Assembly (NCBI RefSeq): GCF_000718785.1
Contig: NZ_JOCA01000012.1
Span: 62,001-126,000, forward strand
Source: Streptomyces sp. NRRL WC-3626
Lineage (GTDB): Bacteria; Actinomycetota; Actinomycetes; Streptomycetales; Streptomycetaceae
Direction of reading: 5' to 3'
DNA length: 64,000 bases
The notes under the pieces were generated by a model that was given only the letters and a program-made list of their open reading frames with translations, ran no database searches and was not told where the DNA came from. Position 1 is the first letter of the stretch; each line of letters begins with the position of its first letter. The translations under genes and the position numbers were made by a program. Of this stretch, positions 1-8,259 are shown piece by piece.

Positions 1-1
1 C

Positions 2-43
2 ACCACGACCGTCCGGACCTACCCGCCCGAACTGGGCAAATAG
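2..43 (+). CDS. 3' end of an unidentified gene (partial)
   Basis: The first bases read in frame as TTVRTYPPELGK followed by TAG, with G or C in most third positions, as expected for the tail of a Streptomyces gene running in from the left. Only 13 codons are visible, so no product can be named and the frame itself is uncertain. Confidence 0.4.
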   Translation, partial: TTTVRTYPPELGK

Positions 44-391
44 CCAACACCGAGGCGGGTGTCAAGCGATGGCACCGTATCAGCCACGCACAACCCCCTC
101 AAGGCCGAACCGGCCCCACCCACACCACCACTCATCAGCAATTTCACCGTTGAACAACCCTGTTGAACCCCCGCCCCACCAGCCAGAATCCAACGCACCC
201 CGCACGCCTCGCCACCTGGCGCACATACCCCCTCCGCAATTCACTCACGAGAACGGCGGACAAAGGCACACCTGCGACTCGGCCCGACGCGTACAAGCGC
301 TTCAGCGGGGGCGAGTTCGCGTTGGCGAAACCGCTAACCCCGTCGATATCGTCGGGGCACTCGCTACGTCTCGTCCCACGGGGAGCTCACT
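44..391. other. Intergenic region upstream of the lipoprotein gene
   Basis: This 348-base stretch has open frames, but none with convincing codon bias or a ribosome site. The one recognisable element is GGGGAG six bases before the GTG at 392, the ribosome binding site of the next gene. The promoter presumably lies here, but I cannot place -35/-10 hexamers with confidence. Confidence 0.5.
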
Positions 392-1063
392 GTGAAGCGT
401 CGCACTTTGCCCGTTGCTGTCGCGTTCGCCGCCGCCGCGTCCTTGCTGCTGTCGGCCTGCGGAGGCGGGGACGACAAGGCGAGTGCCGGCGACGCGATCG
501 CCGGAGCCGACCGGGGCACGAAGCGGCCGAGCGAGTCGGCGGAGCCCTCGGCCGCCCCGGCCCAGGACAAGCCGGACGGCGTGGACGTGTCCCTGCCCGC
601 GGACATCGACCTGGTCTTCGACTGGAAGAGACCGGGCAACGAGAACGAGGCGGCCGCCATGGACGACGCGGCGAACTTCTTCCGGGCGATCTATCGGGGG
701 GTGGACAAGCGGACGACCGAGGACGCCGCCGTCGTCACCTACTCCACAGGCGACGGCCTGAAGTACGCGAAGACGCAGATCGACGCCAGGCTCGAAGGCG
801 GCTGGACGTCAACCGGCACCCGACGCCACTACCAGGCCACCACTCGGTCCGCTCCGAACGGCAGCTCGGTGGAGGTCGCGTTCTGCGTGGACTCGACCAA
901 GTTCTATTCCAAAGAGGTCGAGACCGGAAAGGTCCTGAAGGGCACTCCCAGCATCACGGACTTCGACTACTTCAAGCTCATCATGGTCAAGCTCCCCACC
1001 GGAGAGGGCCTGTGGCAGGCGTCCAAGGTGTCCGTCGAGGCAAAGGCGGCGAAGTGCCGGTAA
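392..1063 (+). CDS. Secreted lipoprotein of unknown function
   Basis: A 223-residue protein with a lipoprotein signal peptide: basic MKRR, a hydrophobic stretch, then lipobox LLSAC, so it should be lipidated at Cys23 and sit on the outer face of the membrane. A Gly/Asp/Ser/Pro-rich linker (about 24-65) precedes a globular part of mixed charged and hydrophobic sequence with two Cys (in AFCVD and near the C-terminus, KCR) that could form a disulphide. The GTG start has GGGGAG six bases upstream. The next gene starts ten bases before this one stops, so the two are probably translationally coupled. The family is not recognised. The layout resembles lipoprotein/secreted-protein pairs seen beside actinobacterial WXG100 loci (inference). 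Confidence 0.8.
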   Translation: MKRRTLPVAVAFAAAASLLLSACGGGDDKASAGDAIAGADRGTKRPSESAEPSAAPAQDKPDGVDVSLPADIDLVFDWKRPGNENEAAAMDDAANFFRAIYRGVDKRTTEDAAVVTYSTGDGLKYAKTQIDARLEGGWTSTGTRRHYQATTRSAPNGSSVEVAFCVDSTKFYSKEVETGKVLKGTPSITDFDYFKLIMVKLPTGEGLWQASKVSVEAKAAKCR

Positions 1064-2139
1064 CCGGACCACGGACGGCCCTCAATGCCGGCACTGCCGG
1101 CCTGGCGCTGGCCCTGTCCATCGCCCTCGCTGGGCCGGCCCACGCGGGAGAGCAGCCGAGCAACACCCAGGGCGCCAGCACGGAACAAAAGGGCGGCAGC
1201 GACGACACCGGCATCTACGCCGCCGCCCGCATCCAGTACTCCGGCGCGGTCGCCAAGGACGGCGGCGCGGGAAACGTGACCCCCACCGACGTCAACTGGG
1301 CACCCCCGCCCTGCTGGTACGCCCCCTACCTCGGCGCCGAGGACTTCAGGGCGAAGATGTCCAAGGACCTCGAGCACGCCGCTTCCCTCCCCGGAATGAC
1401 GGGGCACGCGGGCGCGGCGATCGGCGAGACGAGGCGGCACTACGAGGACGGGTACGGCTGGACCGACACCCCCGGCTACCAGGACTACAACGTCGACAAG
1501 GACGGCGAGGGCATGTTCTGGGCCGGCGTCGAGAACCCTGACGAACCCGACCTCCTGAAGCGCGGCTCGTGCACGGACCTCCCCTTCTGGGTCGACAACG
1601 GCGAGGCACCGCCACCCCGGTACGAGGAGGCCGTCCGCCCGGAGATCCTCGCCGCCCTCGCCTACCAGCACCTGCGACTGCCCGACACGGAGGTCACCCT
1701 CAAGCCCGAGGACACCACCAAGGTCAACCTGCCGACCTGGGCCTGGCTCGACGAGACCGTCTTCGACGAGGTCAGCGCCACGGCGTCCATCGACGTCCCC
1801 GGGTTCGCCCTCCGGGCCACGACGACGGCCGAGCCCGTGTCCTTGAAGCTGGAGCCGGGAACCGGCGACGCCGTGACCCACCCGGCCTCCGGCGAGTGCG
1901 CAATCAACGCCGACGGCTCCATCGGAGAGCCGTACGCCAAGGGCAAGGCCGACCGCACCCCACCCTGCGGAGTCACCTACCTCCGCTCCTCCGGCAACGC
2001 GACCTTCAACCTCCAGGCCACGATCACCTGGCACATCACCTGGACCGGCACGGGCAACACGGGCGGCACCCTCCCCAACGGAACATTCGCCGACACCCGG
2101 ACCATCACCGTCCAGGAGATCCAGTCAATCAACAGATGA
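1054..2139 (+). CDS. Secreted protein with PPPCWY motif, unknown function
   Basis: A 361-residue exported protein. The start chosen is the GTG at 1054, inside the end of the lipoprotein gene, because it is followed directly by a typical signal peptide (hydrophobic core LALALSIALAG, cleavage after AHA near residue 31). The longer open frame beginning at 163 lies mostly antisense or out of frame to the lipoprotein and is not credible. The mature protein has a WAPPPCWYAPY motif (about residue 75) and further Cys residues (RGSC, SGEC, PPCG). Proteins of this kind are often found near WXG100 genes in Streptomyces and are sometimes mislabelled 'enoyl reductase'. Nothing here suggests an oxidoreductase fold. 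Function unknown; an extracellular envelope role is inferred from the signal peptide and context. Confidence 0.75.
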   Translation: MPVTGPRTALNAGTAGLALALSIALAGPAHAGEQPSNTQGASTEQKGGSDDTGIYAAARIQYSGAVAKDGGAGNVTPTDVNWAPPPCWYAPYLGAEDFRAKMSKDLEHAASLPGMTGHAGAAIGETRRHYEDGYGWTDTPGYQDYNVDKDGEGMFWAGVENPDEPDLLKRGSCTDLPFWVDNGEAPPPRYEEAVRPEILAALAYQHLRLPDTEVTLKPEDTTKVNLPTWAWLDETVFDEVSATASIDVPGFALRATTTAEPVSLKLEPGTGDAVTHPASGECAINADGSIGEPYAKGKADRTPPCGVTYLRSSGNATFNLQATITWHITWTGTGNTGGTLPNGTFADTRTITVQEIQSINR

Positions 2140-2368
2140 CGTGCCGACCGGCCCGCTCTCCCATGCGGAAGTTCATGACCAATTGCCGAATGTGCGGCGA
2201 AATCTCACGGAGTCGCGTGAAGTGAATGCGATGAATTCGTAGTTGTCGGTGGAGTTCCGGTCCGTCATGGAAGGGCGGACGCCGTCCTCGTATGCTTCAC
2301 CGGCGATCCGGTGCGTCAACTCGCTTGTTAGCGCCGGACAATGTCGGTCAAGGGGGAGGAAGTCGGCT

Positions 2369-2710
2369 GTGGGGCCTGCGGATGCGGACAGTGGTGCCGA
2401 GTTGAGGAAACGGGCCGGGCGGTTGCGGGAGTGTGCGCGGGAGGCGCGGACGCTGGCGCGCAGTCTGGGGCCGTTTCTCGACGACGCCGTGAAGAAGGCG
2501 GCCCCCCGGGCGGCGCACGGCACCGACGCCATCTGGCAGGGGCCGTACGCCGACGAGTGCACCGCCCTGTTGCAGCAGCGGCAGCGCAGTCTGGGAGGTA
2601 TGGGCGGCGCCCTGCTGGCCGATGCCACGCGGTGGGAGAGCCAGGCCGACGAACTGGACCGGCAGGCCAAGGAGAAGGACAAGGCCAAGACCGGGGCGGG
2701 TGGCAACTGA
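2369..2710 (+). CDS. WXG100-like small protein, partner of calpain-like protease
   Basis: A 113-residue helical protein. The longer frame starts at 2243, but GTG 2369 is preferred because GGGGGAGGA lies nine bases upstream and coding bias begins there. A central WQGPYADE matches the W-x-G turn of WXG100 proteins, flanked by two predicted amphipathic helices (ELRKRAGRLRECAREARTLA and a C-terminal Lys/Glu/Asp-rich helix). WXG100 proteins are small helical-hairpin substrates of ESX/type VII secretion, commonly acting as partner or targeting domain for a larger effector. The stop codon overlaps the next start (ATGA), so this protein and the calpain-like protein are translationally coupled, which fits a chaperone/effector pair (inference). 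Confidence 0.75.
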   Translation: MGPADADSGAELRKRAGRLRECAREARTLARSLGPFLDDAVKKAAPRAAHGTDAIWQGPYADECTALLQQRQRSLGGMGGALLADATRWESQADELDRQAKEKDKAKTGAGGN

Positions 2711-4206
2711 TGGGATTCAGAGGCTTCGACGCCCCGAAGCTCACCGCGCTCGCAGGCGACCTCGACACCCTCGCCGGCAACGCGGGCAAGCTGCACAGCC
2801 GGCTGGCCGCGCTTCTGACCTCCGCCCAGCAGGACCTGCCGTCGGGGCAGAGCGCCTCCCGCGACCCCGATCTGCAGGCGCTGGTCGGGGACCTCGTCCC
2901 GATGCCGTCGTTCTTCGGCGGGCGCCGCCGGCTGCCCGGTTCCCTGACCGGTGAACTGGGCGACATGCAGGCGTCGATGAAGCGCCGGATCAAGCAGTTG
3001 GAGGGTGTCCAGGAGCTGGCGGGGAAGGGGTATCCCGTCGCCGACGGAAGCGTGTTCCTCGACGAGAACGCCCCCGACGCCAAGAAGATCGACGAGGCCC
3101 TGCGCAATCTGCGGGCCCTGGACGGCAAGGACTTCGGCACCAACGGCAACCGCGACGACCTGGAGAGGATCTCCGGCGAACTCGACGGGCTGACGGCCGC
3201 CGAACTCGACGCCCTCATGACGAAGGCGTCCCCGAAGGACCTCGCCTTCTACAACGAACTCCTCACCGACACCGGCGACTCCCTCTGGAACCCGTTCGAC
3301 GAGAACGGCCTCCCCGAGGACAGGCGCCGGGACACCCTCAGCCTGATGCTGTCGAAGATCAGCCCCCAGAACGTGCCCAGGTTCCAGACCGCCTTCCCCG
3401 GCACGCAGCCGACGTTCACCAACACCGGCGCGTACGAACAGGGCGGCAACAACCAGAACGGCCAGACCAACAGCGGCATCCACTGGGCACCGCCCGGCGA
3501 CCCGCTGTTCCAGAACGGCGTCTCCGCCGACGACGTCAACCAGAACCAGTTCGGTGACTGCTGGTACGTCGCCTCGCTCGCCGGCCTCGCGCAGAAGAAC
3601 CCCCGGTTCGTCCAGGAGGGCATCAAGGAGAACCCGAACGGCACGGTCAGCGTCCGCGTCTGGGACAAGGAGGGCGCCTACCACTGGGTCACCATGACCG
3701 CCGACCTGCCCACCGACCAGAACGGCAACCCGATCAGCACGTACGGCAACGGGGAGTCCTGGCCCGCGTACTACGAGAAGGCCTTCGCGATGGTCTACTC
3801 CGAGGACGGGGACGGCGAACGCGGCTACGGCGGCATCGAGGGCGACGACCCGAAGAAGTCCGCCCCCTACCTCACCGGCCGGGAGGGCGAGGACCTGAGG
3901 ACCGGCGGTTTCCTCGGCCTCGGCGAGCACGACGACAAGAACCTCGGCGCCCTGAAGAGGGCCTTCGAGTCCGGGCAGGTCGTCACCGTCTCCACACCGG
4001 CCGACGAGAGCCTGGACAAGAACCACCCCCAGGAATGGGGCAGCACCTACCACAGCAACCACGCCTACTACGTCCGCGGCTTCACCGACGACGGCAAGGT
4101 CATCCTCGGCAATCCCTGGGGAACGTCCGGCTATCCGCCGATCACCGTGTCGCAGGAGCAGTTCGACCAGTACTTCCAGTCGCCGGAGGCGTTCGATGTC
4201 CCGTGA
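2710..4206 (+). CDS. Calpain-like cysteine protease, probable type VII-secreted effector
   Basis: A 498-residue protein starting at an ATG overlapping the previous stop. The N-terminal ~200 residues are helical and WXG/LXG-like (FDAPKLTALAGDLDTLAG). The C-terminal half carries the calpain (peptidase C2) triad: QFGDCW with Cys284, NHAYYV with His451 and LGNPWG with Asn468. Family knowledge: C2 proteases use this Cys-His-Asn triad, and bacterial versions are often domains of secreted or polymorphic toxins. No signal peptide is visible. Together with the small WXG-like partner immediately upstream this suggests export by an ESX-type machine, perhaps the EccC-like ATPase encoded at 8746-13200. 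Substrate unknown. No immunity gene is identifiable, though the next small cytoplasmic protein (4196) overlaps it and is a candidate. Confidence 0.8.
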   Translation: MGFRGFDAPKLTALAGDLDTLAGNAGKLHSRLAALLTSAQQDLPSGQSASRDPDLQALVGDLVPMPSFFGGRRRLPGSLTGELGDMQASMKRRIKQLEGVQELAGKGYPVADGSVFLDENAPDAKKIDEALRNLRALDGKDFGTNGNRDDLERISGELDGLTAAELDALMTKASPKDLAFYNELLTDTGDSLWNPFDENGLPEDRRRDTLSLMLSKISPQNVPRFQTAFPGTQPTFTNTGAYEQGGNNQNGQTNSGIHWAPPGDPLFQNGVSADDVNQNQFGDCWYVASLAGLAQKNPRFVQEGIKENPNGTVSVRVWDKEGAYHWVTMTADLPTDQNGNPISTYGNGESWPAYYEKAFAMVYSEDGDGERGYGGIEGDDPKKSAPYLTGREGEDLRTGGFLGLGEHDDKNLGALKRAFESGQVVTVSTPADESLDKNHPQEWGSTYHSNHAYYVRGFTDDGKVILGNPWGTSGYPPITVSQEQFDQYFQSPEAFDVP

Positions 4207-4525
4207 CCACCAGCCCGACCGCCCCCAGGTGAAGTATCCGTTCGAGATCGACGGCCGCTGGGTGCTCCGCTACCACATTCCGTACACCGTGGAACATGAC
4301 GGTCACACCCACCGGATCGTCGCCACGATCTTCGCTGAGCCGTCCGTGCACGGCCGGATCCAGGTCAACCGCGACGGACGGTTCGTCGCCGAGTACGACG
4401 ACCTGGTACCCGGAAGTCCGGTGGAGATCACCGGGGATGTGTGGCGGGTGACGGAGGTCGAGTACCGGACCCATGTCGTCCTGGAACGCGCCCCCGAGGA
4501 GACGAAGGAGGAAGCCGGTGAGTAG
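4196..4525 (+). CDS. Small cytoplasmic protein overlapping the protease gene
   Basis: A 109-residue protein with no signal peptide or membrane segment, rich in beta-strand-like sequence (GRWVLRYHIPYTVEHDGHTHRIVATIF; WRVTEVEYRTHVVLE). It starts 11 bases before the protease gene ends and overlaps the following lipoprotein start, so it belongs to a tightly coupled operon. No family is recognised with confidence. The VTEVEYRTHVVLE segment recalls VRQICSYRVVLEP in the lipoprotein downstream (4518-5291), so the two may share a small beta domain. Its position directly after a putative toxin-like protease makes an immunity or chaperone role possible (inference only). Confidence 0.65.
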   Translation: MSRDHQPDRPQVKYPFEIDGRWVLRYHIPYTVEHDGHTHRIVATIFAEPSVHGRIQVNRDGRFVAEYDDLVPGSPVEITGDVWRVTEVEYRTHVVLERAPEETKEEAGE

Positions 4526-5291
4526 GTACCGCATCGCAGTGCCCGCGCTGGCCCTGCTCACGCTGGCCGGCTGCGGATCGTCGTCCGGCGGGGGCGGCGA
4601 CGAGCCGACGAACGCACCCGCGACGACCCGGGCGGCATCCGAGGACAAGGGCCCGGTCTGTGCCGGAGAGGAGTCGCCGGAGGGGCTGCACGTGCTGCGC
4701 GGCGGCGGCTTCCGGCTGCCGGGCGGCGGGGGCGTGCAGTACACCGGCGCCGACGCCGACGGCACGACCCGTACGGCGACCCTGCGGGACGGGGAGCGGT
4801 ACGGGTCCGGCCAGCAGGAGTGGACCGTCGGGCCCGGCACCGGGGTCACCGTCTCCGGCCACGCCTACACCGTCCGGCAGATCTGCTCGTACCGCGTCGT
4901 ACTCGAACCGAAGACGGCCGAGGACAAGGCCGCGCTCACAGCGGCCCCCGAGTCCATGAAGCCGCCCGGCGGACCGGCGAACGCACCCCTGTGCTTCACC
5001 ACCAACGAGGCCGTCCTGGCCGCCGCCGCGGCCGGCTTCCCCGCCGCGGGCGAGCAGCTGTCCCTCGTCGGCAACGGCGGAGTCCAGCGCTTCCCGACCG
5101 GCCTGTCCCTCACCGTCTCCTACCTCGACACGAAGACGGGTACGGCCGGCATCGCGGCGAACTGCGCGACGATCCCGGTCGCCGCCTACAAGGACGTACG
5201 CGTGGGCGATCCGGTGGAGTTCGCGGGGGTCGGGTTCGAGGTCTCGGAGATCACCGAGCAGGCCGTACGGCTCGCGCGGACAGGAGATTAG
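4518..5291 (+). CDS. Secreted lipoprotein with two repeated beta domains
   Basis: A 257-residue lipoprotein. GTG 4518 overlaps the upstream stop and is followed at once by a signal peptide ending in lipobox LAGC (Cys near residue 18) and a Gly/Ser linker. Two similar modules follow: one with CAGEESPEGLHVLRGGGFRLPGG...YTVRQICSYRVVLEP, and a second with LCFTTNEA...GDPVEFAGVGFEVSEITEQAVRLA. Each has a Cys pair and ends in a short strand. It should be anchored on the outer membrane face. It is the last gene of the rightward cluster beginning at 2369. Function unknown. Confidence 0.75.
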   Translation: MSRYRIAVPALALLTLAGCGSSSGGGGDEPTNAPATTRAASEDKGPVCAGEESPEGLHVLRGGGFRLPGGGGVQYTGADADGTTRTATLRDGERYGSGQQEWTVGPGTGVTVSGHAYTVRQICSYRVVLEPKTAEDKAALTAAPESMKPPGGPANAPLCFTTNEAVLAAAAAGFPAAGEQLSLVGNGGVQRFPTGLSLTVSYLDTKTGTAGIAANCATIPVAAYKDVRVGDPVEFAGVGFEVSEITEQAVRLARTGD

Positions 5292-5316
5292 CGAGCCGGC
5301 CGACGCATCCGTTTTC

Positions 5317-5577
5317 CTACTTCTTCTTGTCCTGGAGGTCCTTGGCGTCCTGCGTGCACTGCTGTGCCTCGTCGCGCAGGGCCTTGGCGACCGTGCCGCA
5401 CTTCGTCTGCCAGCCCTTCAGCTTGCCCCGGACGTCGTCGGCGTTGGGGCCCGACCAGGACTTCATCCCGGTGGCGCTGTGGTTCTTGGCCGTGTCGACC
5501 AGTGAGTCGATGTGGTCGGCCAGCGAACGCAACTTGCCCGCGCGCTGGTTGAGTTCCTGTATCTCAGGTTGTGCCAT
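5317..5577 (-). CDS. WXG100-family protein
   Basis: An 86-residue helical-hairpin protein. The start at 5577 (MAQPEIQELNQRAG) is set by a GGGGAGG site just upstream and the usual WXG100 length. The longer frame reaching 6117 is rejected. The turn motif is SWSGPNADDV (W-S-G), with a long C-terminal amphipathic helix ending in a Lys run. Expected role: substrate or partner of an ESX/type VII secretion system. It is transcribed away from a second WXG100 gene at 5791, so the pair shares a 213-base divergent promoter region, reminiscent of EsxA/EsxB pairs though not in one operon. Confidence 0.85.
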   Translation of the reverse strand: MAQPEIQELNQRAGKLRSLADHIDSLVDTAKNHSATGMKSWSGPNADDVRGKLKGWQTKCGTVAKALRDEAQQCTQDAKDLQDKKK

Positions 5578-5790
5578 AGCAGCCTCCCCCGCTGTCCGGA
5601 CGGCCAGGATACGGTCGCATCCTCCCGCGTGGCCCGGGACCCCGTCGGCCGACCCGTGCCGGACGCACACGCGTTGTTCACCGAATGGTCCCAACCCTTC
5701 TGCGCCGGGCAGGAACTGGGCGTGGTGCGATAGCGTCCACTGTTGCAAACGGACAGTCCGCTTGTTCCTGATGACACGGGGAGGATCGCC

Positions 5791-6051
5791 ATGGATCGCG
5801 GTGCAGATCTCACACGGCTCCGGGAGTTGTCGAAGACCTACGCCCGCAAGGCGCACGACCTTCAGCTCCTGATCAAGGACCTTCAGACGGCCACGGCCGA
5901 CAGCACCGGCTACTGGAAGGGCCCGAAGGCCGACCGGTTCCGGGACGACTGGCGCGACGTGAAGCCGACCTTCGAGAAGTGGGTCGACACGCTGAACGAG
6001 GCCAGCAAGTCCGCGAACACCAGCGCCGACAACATCGAGCGCGCCACCTGA
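5791..6051 (+). CDS. WXG100-family protein
   Basis: An 86-residue protein with ATG at 5791 preceded by GGGGAGG. Helix 1 (TRLRELSKTYARKAHDLQLLIKDL) leads to the turn YWKGPKADRFRDDW (W-K-G) and a second helix. Length and motif match WXG100 proteins secreted as helical dimers by ESX-type machines. It faces away from the W-S-G protein at 5317-5577, and the two have equal length (86 residues), making a heterodimer plausible (inference). The gene ends before a strong bidirectional terminator hairpin. Confidence 0.85.
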   Translation: MDRGADLTRLRELSKTYARKAHDLQLLIKDLQTATADSTGYWKGPKADRFRDDWRDVKPTFEKWVDTLNEASKSANTSADNIERAT

Positions 6052-6086
6052 TCCCAGGGCGGAACACGCGGAGTCAAGAGCCGGCC

Positions 6087-6131
6087 GGGGCGCCGGGGCC
6101 AACCCCTCGAGGGTCACGGCCCCGGCGCCCC
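6087..6131. terminator. Bidirectional terminator between convergent WXG genes
   Basis: Perfect 14-bp inverted repeat (arms 6087-6100 and 6118-6131, all G/C) with a 17-base loop, lying between a rightward gene that stops at 6051 and a leftward gene that stops at 6139. Its right end reaches within eight bases of that leftward stop. No T-run is present, as is usual in Streptomyces. Confidence 0.8.
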
Positions 6132-6138
6132 GCCGCCG

Positions 6139-6441
6139 TCAGGCACCGGCGCGGTACGAGCGGGCCTCCGCCGCCGACACCTTCTCCGGCTCGCCGCGGA
6201 TGGCCGCGTCGAGGAGCGGCAGCAACGTGCCCACCTGTTGTCCCAGCCTGCGGTGCCGCCCGGCGAGCTCGCGGTGCCAGGCCCTCGCGTTCTTCCCCAC
6301 CCAGACCTTGTCGCCCCCGATGTCCTCCGCCGGTGCCTTGAGAGCCCGCGCCAGGTCGTCCACCTCCTTGGCCAGGTCACCGCGCAGCTTCAGCAGATCC
6401 GCTTTCCGGGGATTGGGAATACCGTCCTCAGGTCCCGTCAT
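6139..6441 (-). CDS. WXG100-like protein
   Basis: A 100-residue protein starting MTGPEDGIPNPRKAD at 6441, chosen over the upstream ATG at 6501 because GGAAGG lies eight bases before it. The turn is VWVGKNARAWHREL (W-V-G), with flanking amphipathic helices and an Arg-rich second helix, so it belongs to the wider WXG100/LXG helical-hairpin group. It is divergent from a small gene at 6513 with only 71 bases between. Probable export substrate or chaperone for the large protein encoded at 6796 (inference from adjacency). Confidence 0.75.
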   Translation of the reverse strand: MTGPEDGIPNPRKADLLKLRGDLAKEVDDLARALKAPAEDIGGDKVWVGKNARAWHRELAGRHRRLGQQVGTLLPLLDAAIRGEPEKVSAAEARSYRAGA

Positions 6442-6512
6442 TTTTAATACCTTCCGACTTTCATATTTCGCCGGGAATTGCTCCCGCTCTCGGCGCCTCA
6501 TAATCTAAGCCG

Positions 6513-6785
6513 GTGACTTCCGGATACCTCGTCCTGCCGACGATGAGCGGTTCCCCTCCCGACGACGGAGGCACGGTCGAGGTGACGCTCGTTCCCGTCA
6601 CCGGCGCCGATGGGCGGGATCAGCTCGTCGCGCTCGCGTTCACCTCGGTGCCGCTGCTGGTCGAGGCCATGGGCGAGCGGCAGCCGTGGGCCGTCCTCCC
6701 GGCGGGGGAAGTCGAGGGCGCGTTGAGGGGTTCGGGCGCCCGGAGCGTACTCGTCGATCCTCGGCTCGCCGCGGACGAGGAATAG
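6513..6785 (+). CDS. SAV_915/SseB-like small protein
   Basis: A 90-residue protein beginning at GTG 6513. The sequence LVALAFTSVPLLVEAMGERQPWAVLPAGEVEGAL followed by SVLVDPRL resembles the small actinobacterial SAV_915-type proteins related to SseB N-terminal domains, in which a strand (vaFTs), a Trp-containing strand and a final VDP strand recur. Such proteins are common in Streptomyces ESX-like loci. Their biochemical role is unknown. It is followed ten bases later by the large gene at 6796 and is probably cotranscribed. Confidence 0.65.
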   Translation: MTSGYLVLPTMSGSPPDDGGTVEVTLVPVTGADGRDQLVALAFTSVPLLVEAMGERQPWAVLPAGEVEGALRGSGARSVLVDPRLAADEE

Positions 6786-6795
6786 GAAATCCGCC

Positions 6796-8259
6796 GTGGT
6801 CGACCCCGATTTCTCCGGCATCAATCCGGACAACCTTCTACGGACCATCGACAAGCTGGAATCCGGCAGCAGGGCGCTGCGGACCGCGAAGACCTCGTAC
6901 CTCTCCAGGTTCAACCGGTTCGGTCTGGACACCGCCCAGCTGACGGAGATCGGGAAGATCGCCGGCTGGGTGGACGACGAACTTCCCATACTGCGGCGGA
7001 GGCAGGCTCTCGCGGCGGCCATGGAGACGGATCCCGGGGGACGCAAGGACGGCGGGGGCATGGTCCGGTTGCCGGAGCCCGTTGCGACGGTCGGCGAGGC
7101 GAGGGGACGGGGCAGGAAGCTCGCCGAGGAGACCGACAAGGCGGGCGCGCTCGACGCGGGCGCCGCCGGTGCGGAGTTCCATCGGATCGCCGAGGAGCTG
7201 GCGGCACACCAGGGGGACGCGGACTTCGCCTCGGCGTTCTACGCCGCGCTCGATCCCGAGTTGCTGAAGGTGCTCCCGGTGACCGTCGCCGCCGCCGAGG
7301 CGCCGACGGCGGAGAGCGACGCGAAGGTGTTCGGCTCCGCCTTCACGACCGCGGTCGGCACGGACACGCCCGCGCCCGGCTTCAGCAGGACGCTCGCCCT
7401 GTTCCACGGGGACATCGGCGAGGACGAGCCGACGGCCGTGTTCAACAGGGCGCTCATGCAGGGCGACGACGTCGGCCTCTGGGCGCTTGCCTGGAAGCAC
7501 ACGCGGATCGCCGTGAAGAAGCTCGGCGATCCGAACGACACGTGGTCCGACACGGTCGGGCTGCTGGCCTCGGTGGTGGGCATGCAGGCGAAGTACGCCG
7601 GTCATTTCTGGGAGGAGTCGCAGGACTTCTCCGACGAGGCGCGGCGGCTGCGCGACCAGCGCTTTCACAGCATGACCAAAGCCGAGAGGAGGCGGTACAA
7701 GAACGCGGCGAAGCGTGCGGGACGGGTCGCCACGGAGTCGGCCGCCGAGGCGGAACGGATCCTCGGCAGGTTCGGCATGGGCGGGTTCTCGCGGCTGATG
7801 GAGTTCTCCGTGGCGGACGGTGGCAGCTGGCTCATCGGCAAGGTGCCCGGCCTTCGACCGCCCAGCTCGACAACCCTCTTCGGCCGCGCACTCCACACGG
7901 GCGGCAAGCTGCCCCTGGTCGGCACGGTGCTCACGGTCGGGGCCATTGGGTGGGATGTCGATCACGGGGAGGAAGTGGACGTCGCCGTCGCCGCGAATGT
8001 GGGTGGGACCGCCGCCGGGTCCGCTATGACCACAGCCACAATGGCCGCGGTCGCATCGGCAGGAGGACCCGTCGGGTGGGGAATCGCGGCTGGTGTCGTG
8101 GTGGGCTTCGGTGTGGGCTACGGGATTTCCTACAGCCTGAAGACGCCGACAGGCAAAAAGGCGATCAACGCGGTAACTGACACGGCGAAGGATGCCGGCC
8201 AGGCCGTCAGTGATGCGGCGTCCAGTGTGAAGAGCACGGTGGGCGGGTGGTTCTCATGA
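6796..8259 (+). CDS. Large WXG-associated protein with C-terminal glycine-zipper segment
   Basis: A 487-residue protein, GTG start. The N-terminus (FSGINPDNLLRTIDKLESGSRALRTAKTSYLSRFNRFGLD, then GWVDDELPILRRRQALA) is a helical region of the type found at the head of actinobacterial type VII substrates, here with a W-V-D instead of W-x-G turn. The middle is helical and charged. The C-terminus (about 395-470) is a Gly/Ala-rich hydrophobic stretch (VAANVGGTAAGSAM, GWGIAAGVVVGFGVGYGISY), a glycine-zipper pattern able to insert in membranes. No enzymatic motif is recognised. It could be a secreted effector or pore-type protein, with the WXG-like protein at 6139 as partner (inference). Its stop overlaps the next start (ATGA). 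Confidence 0.7.
   Translation: MVDPDFSGINPDNLLRTIDKLESGSRALRTAKTSYLSRFNRFGLDTAQLTEIGKIAGWVDDELPILRRRQALAAAMETDPGGRKDGGGMVRLPEPVATVGEARGRGRKLAEETDKAGALDAGAAGAEFHRIAEELAAHQGDADFASAFYAALDPELLKVLPVTVAAAEAPTAESDAKVFGSAFTTAVGTDTPAPGFSRTLALFHGDIGEDEPTAVFNRALMQGDDVGLWALAWKHTRIAVKKLGDPNDTWSDTVGLLASVVGMQAKYAGHFWEESQDFSDEARRLRDQRFHSMTKAERRRYKNAAKRAGRVATESAAEAERILGRFGMGGFSRLMEFSVADGGSWLIGKVPGLRPPSSTTLFGRALHTGGKLPLVGTVLTVGAIGWDVDHGEEVDVAVAANVGGTAAGSAMTTATMAAVASAGGPVGWGIAAGVVVGFGVGYGISYSLKTPTGKKAINAVTDTAKDAGQAVSDAASSVKSTVGGWFS

Noticed and set aside
69..395. 108-codon frame in the left intergenic region
   Set aside because: Composition (Pro/His/Arg-rich) and lack of a ribosome site suggest chance.
163..1053. 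Long frame leading into the secreted protein at 1054
   Set aside because: It runs out of frame through the lipoprotein gene, is Arg-rich, and lacks a start signal; the signal peptide begins only after 1054.
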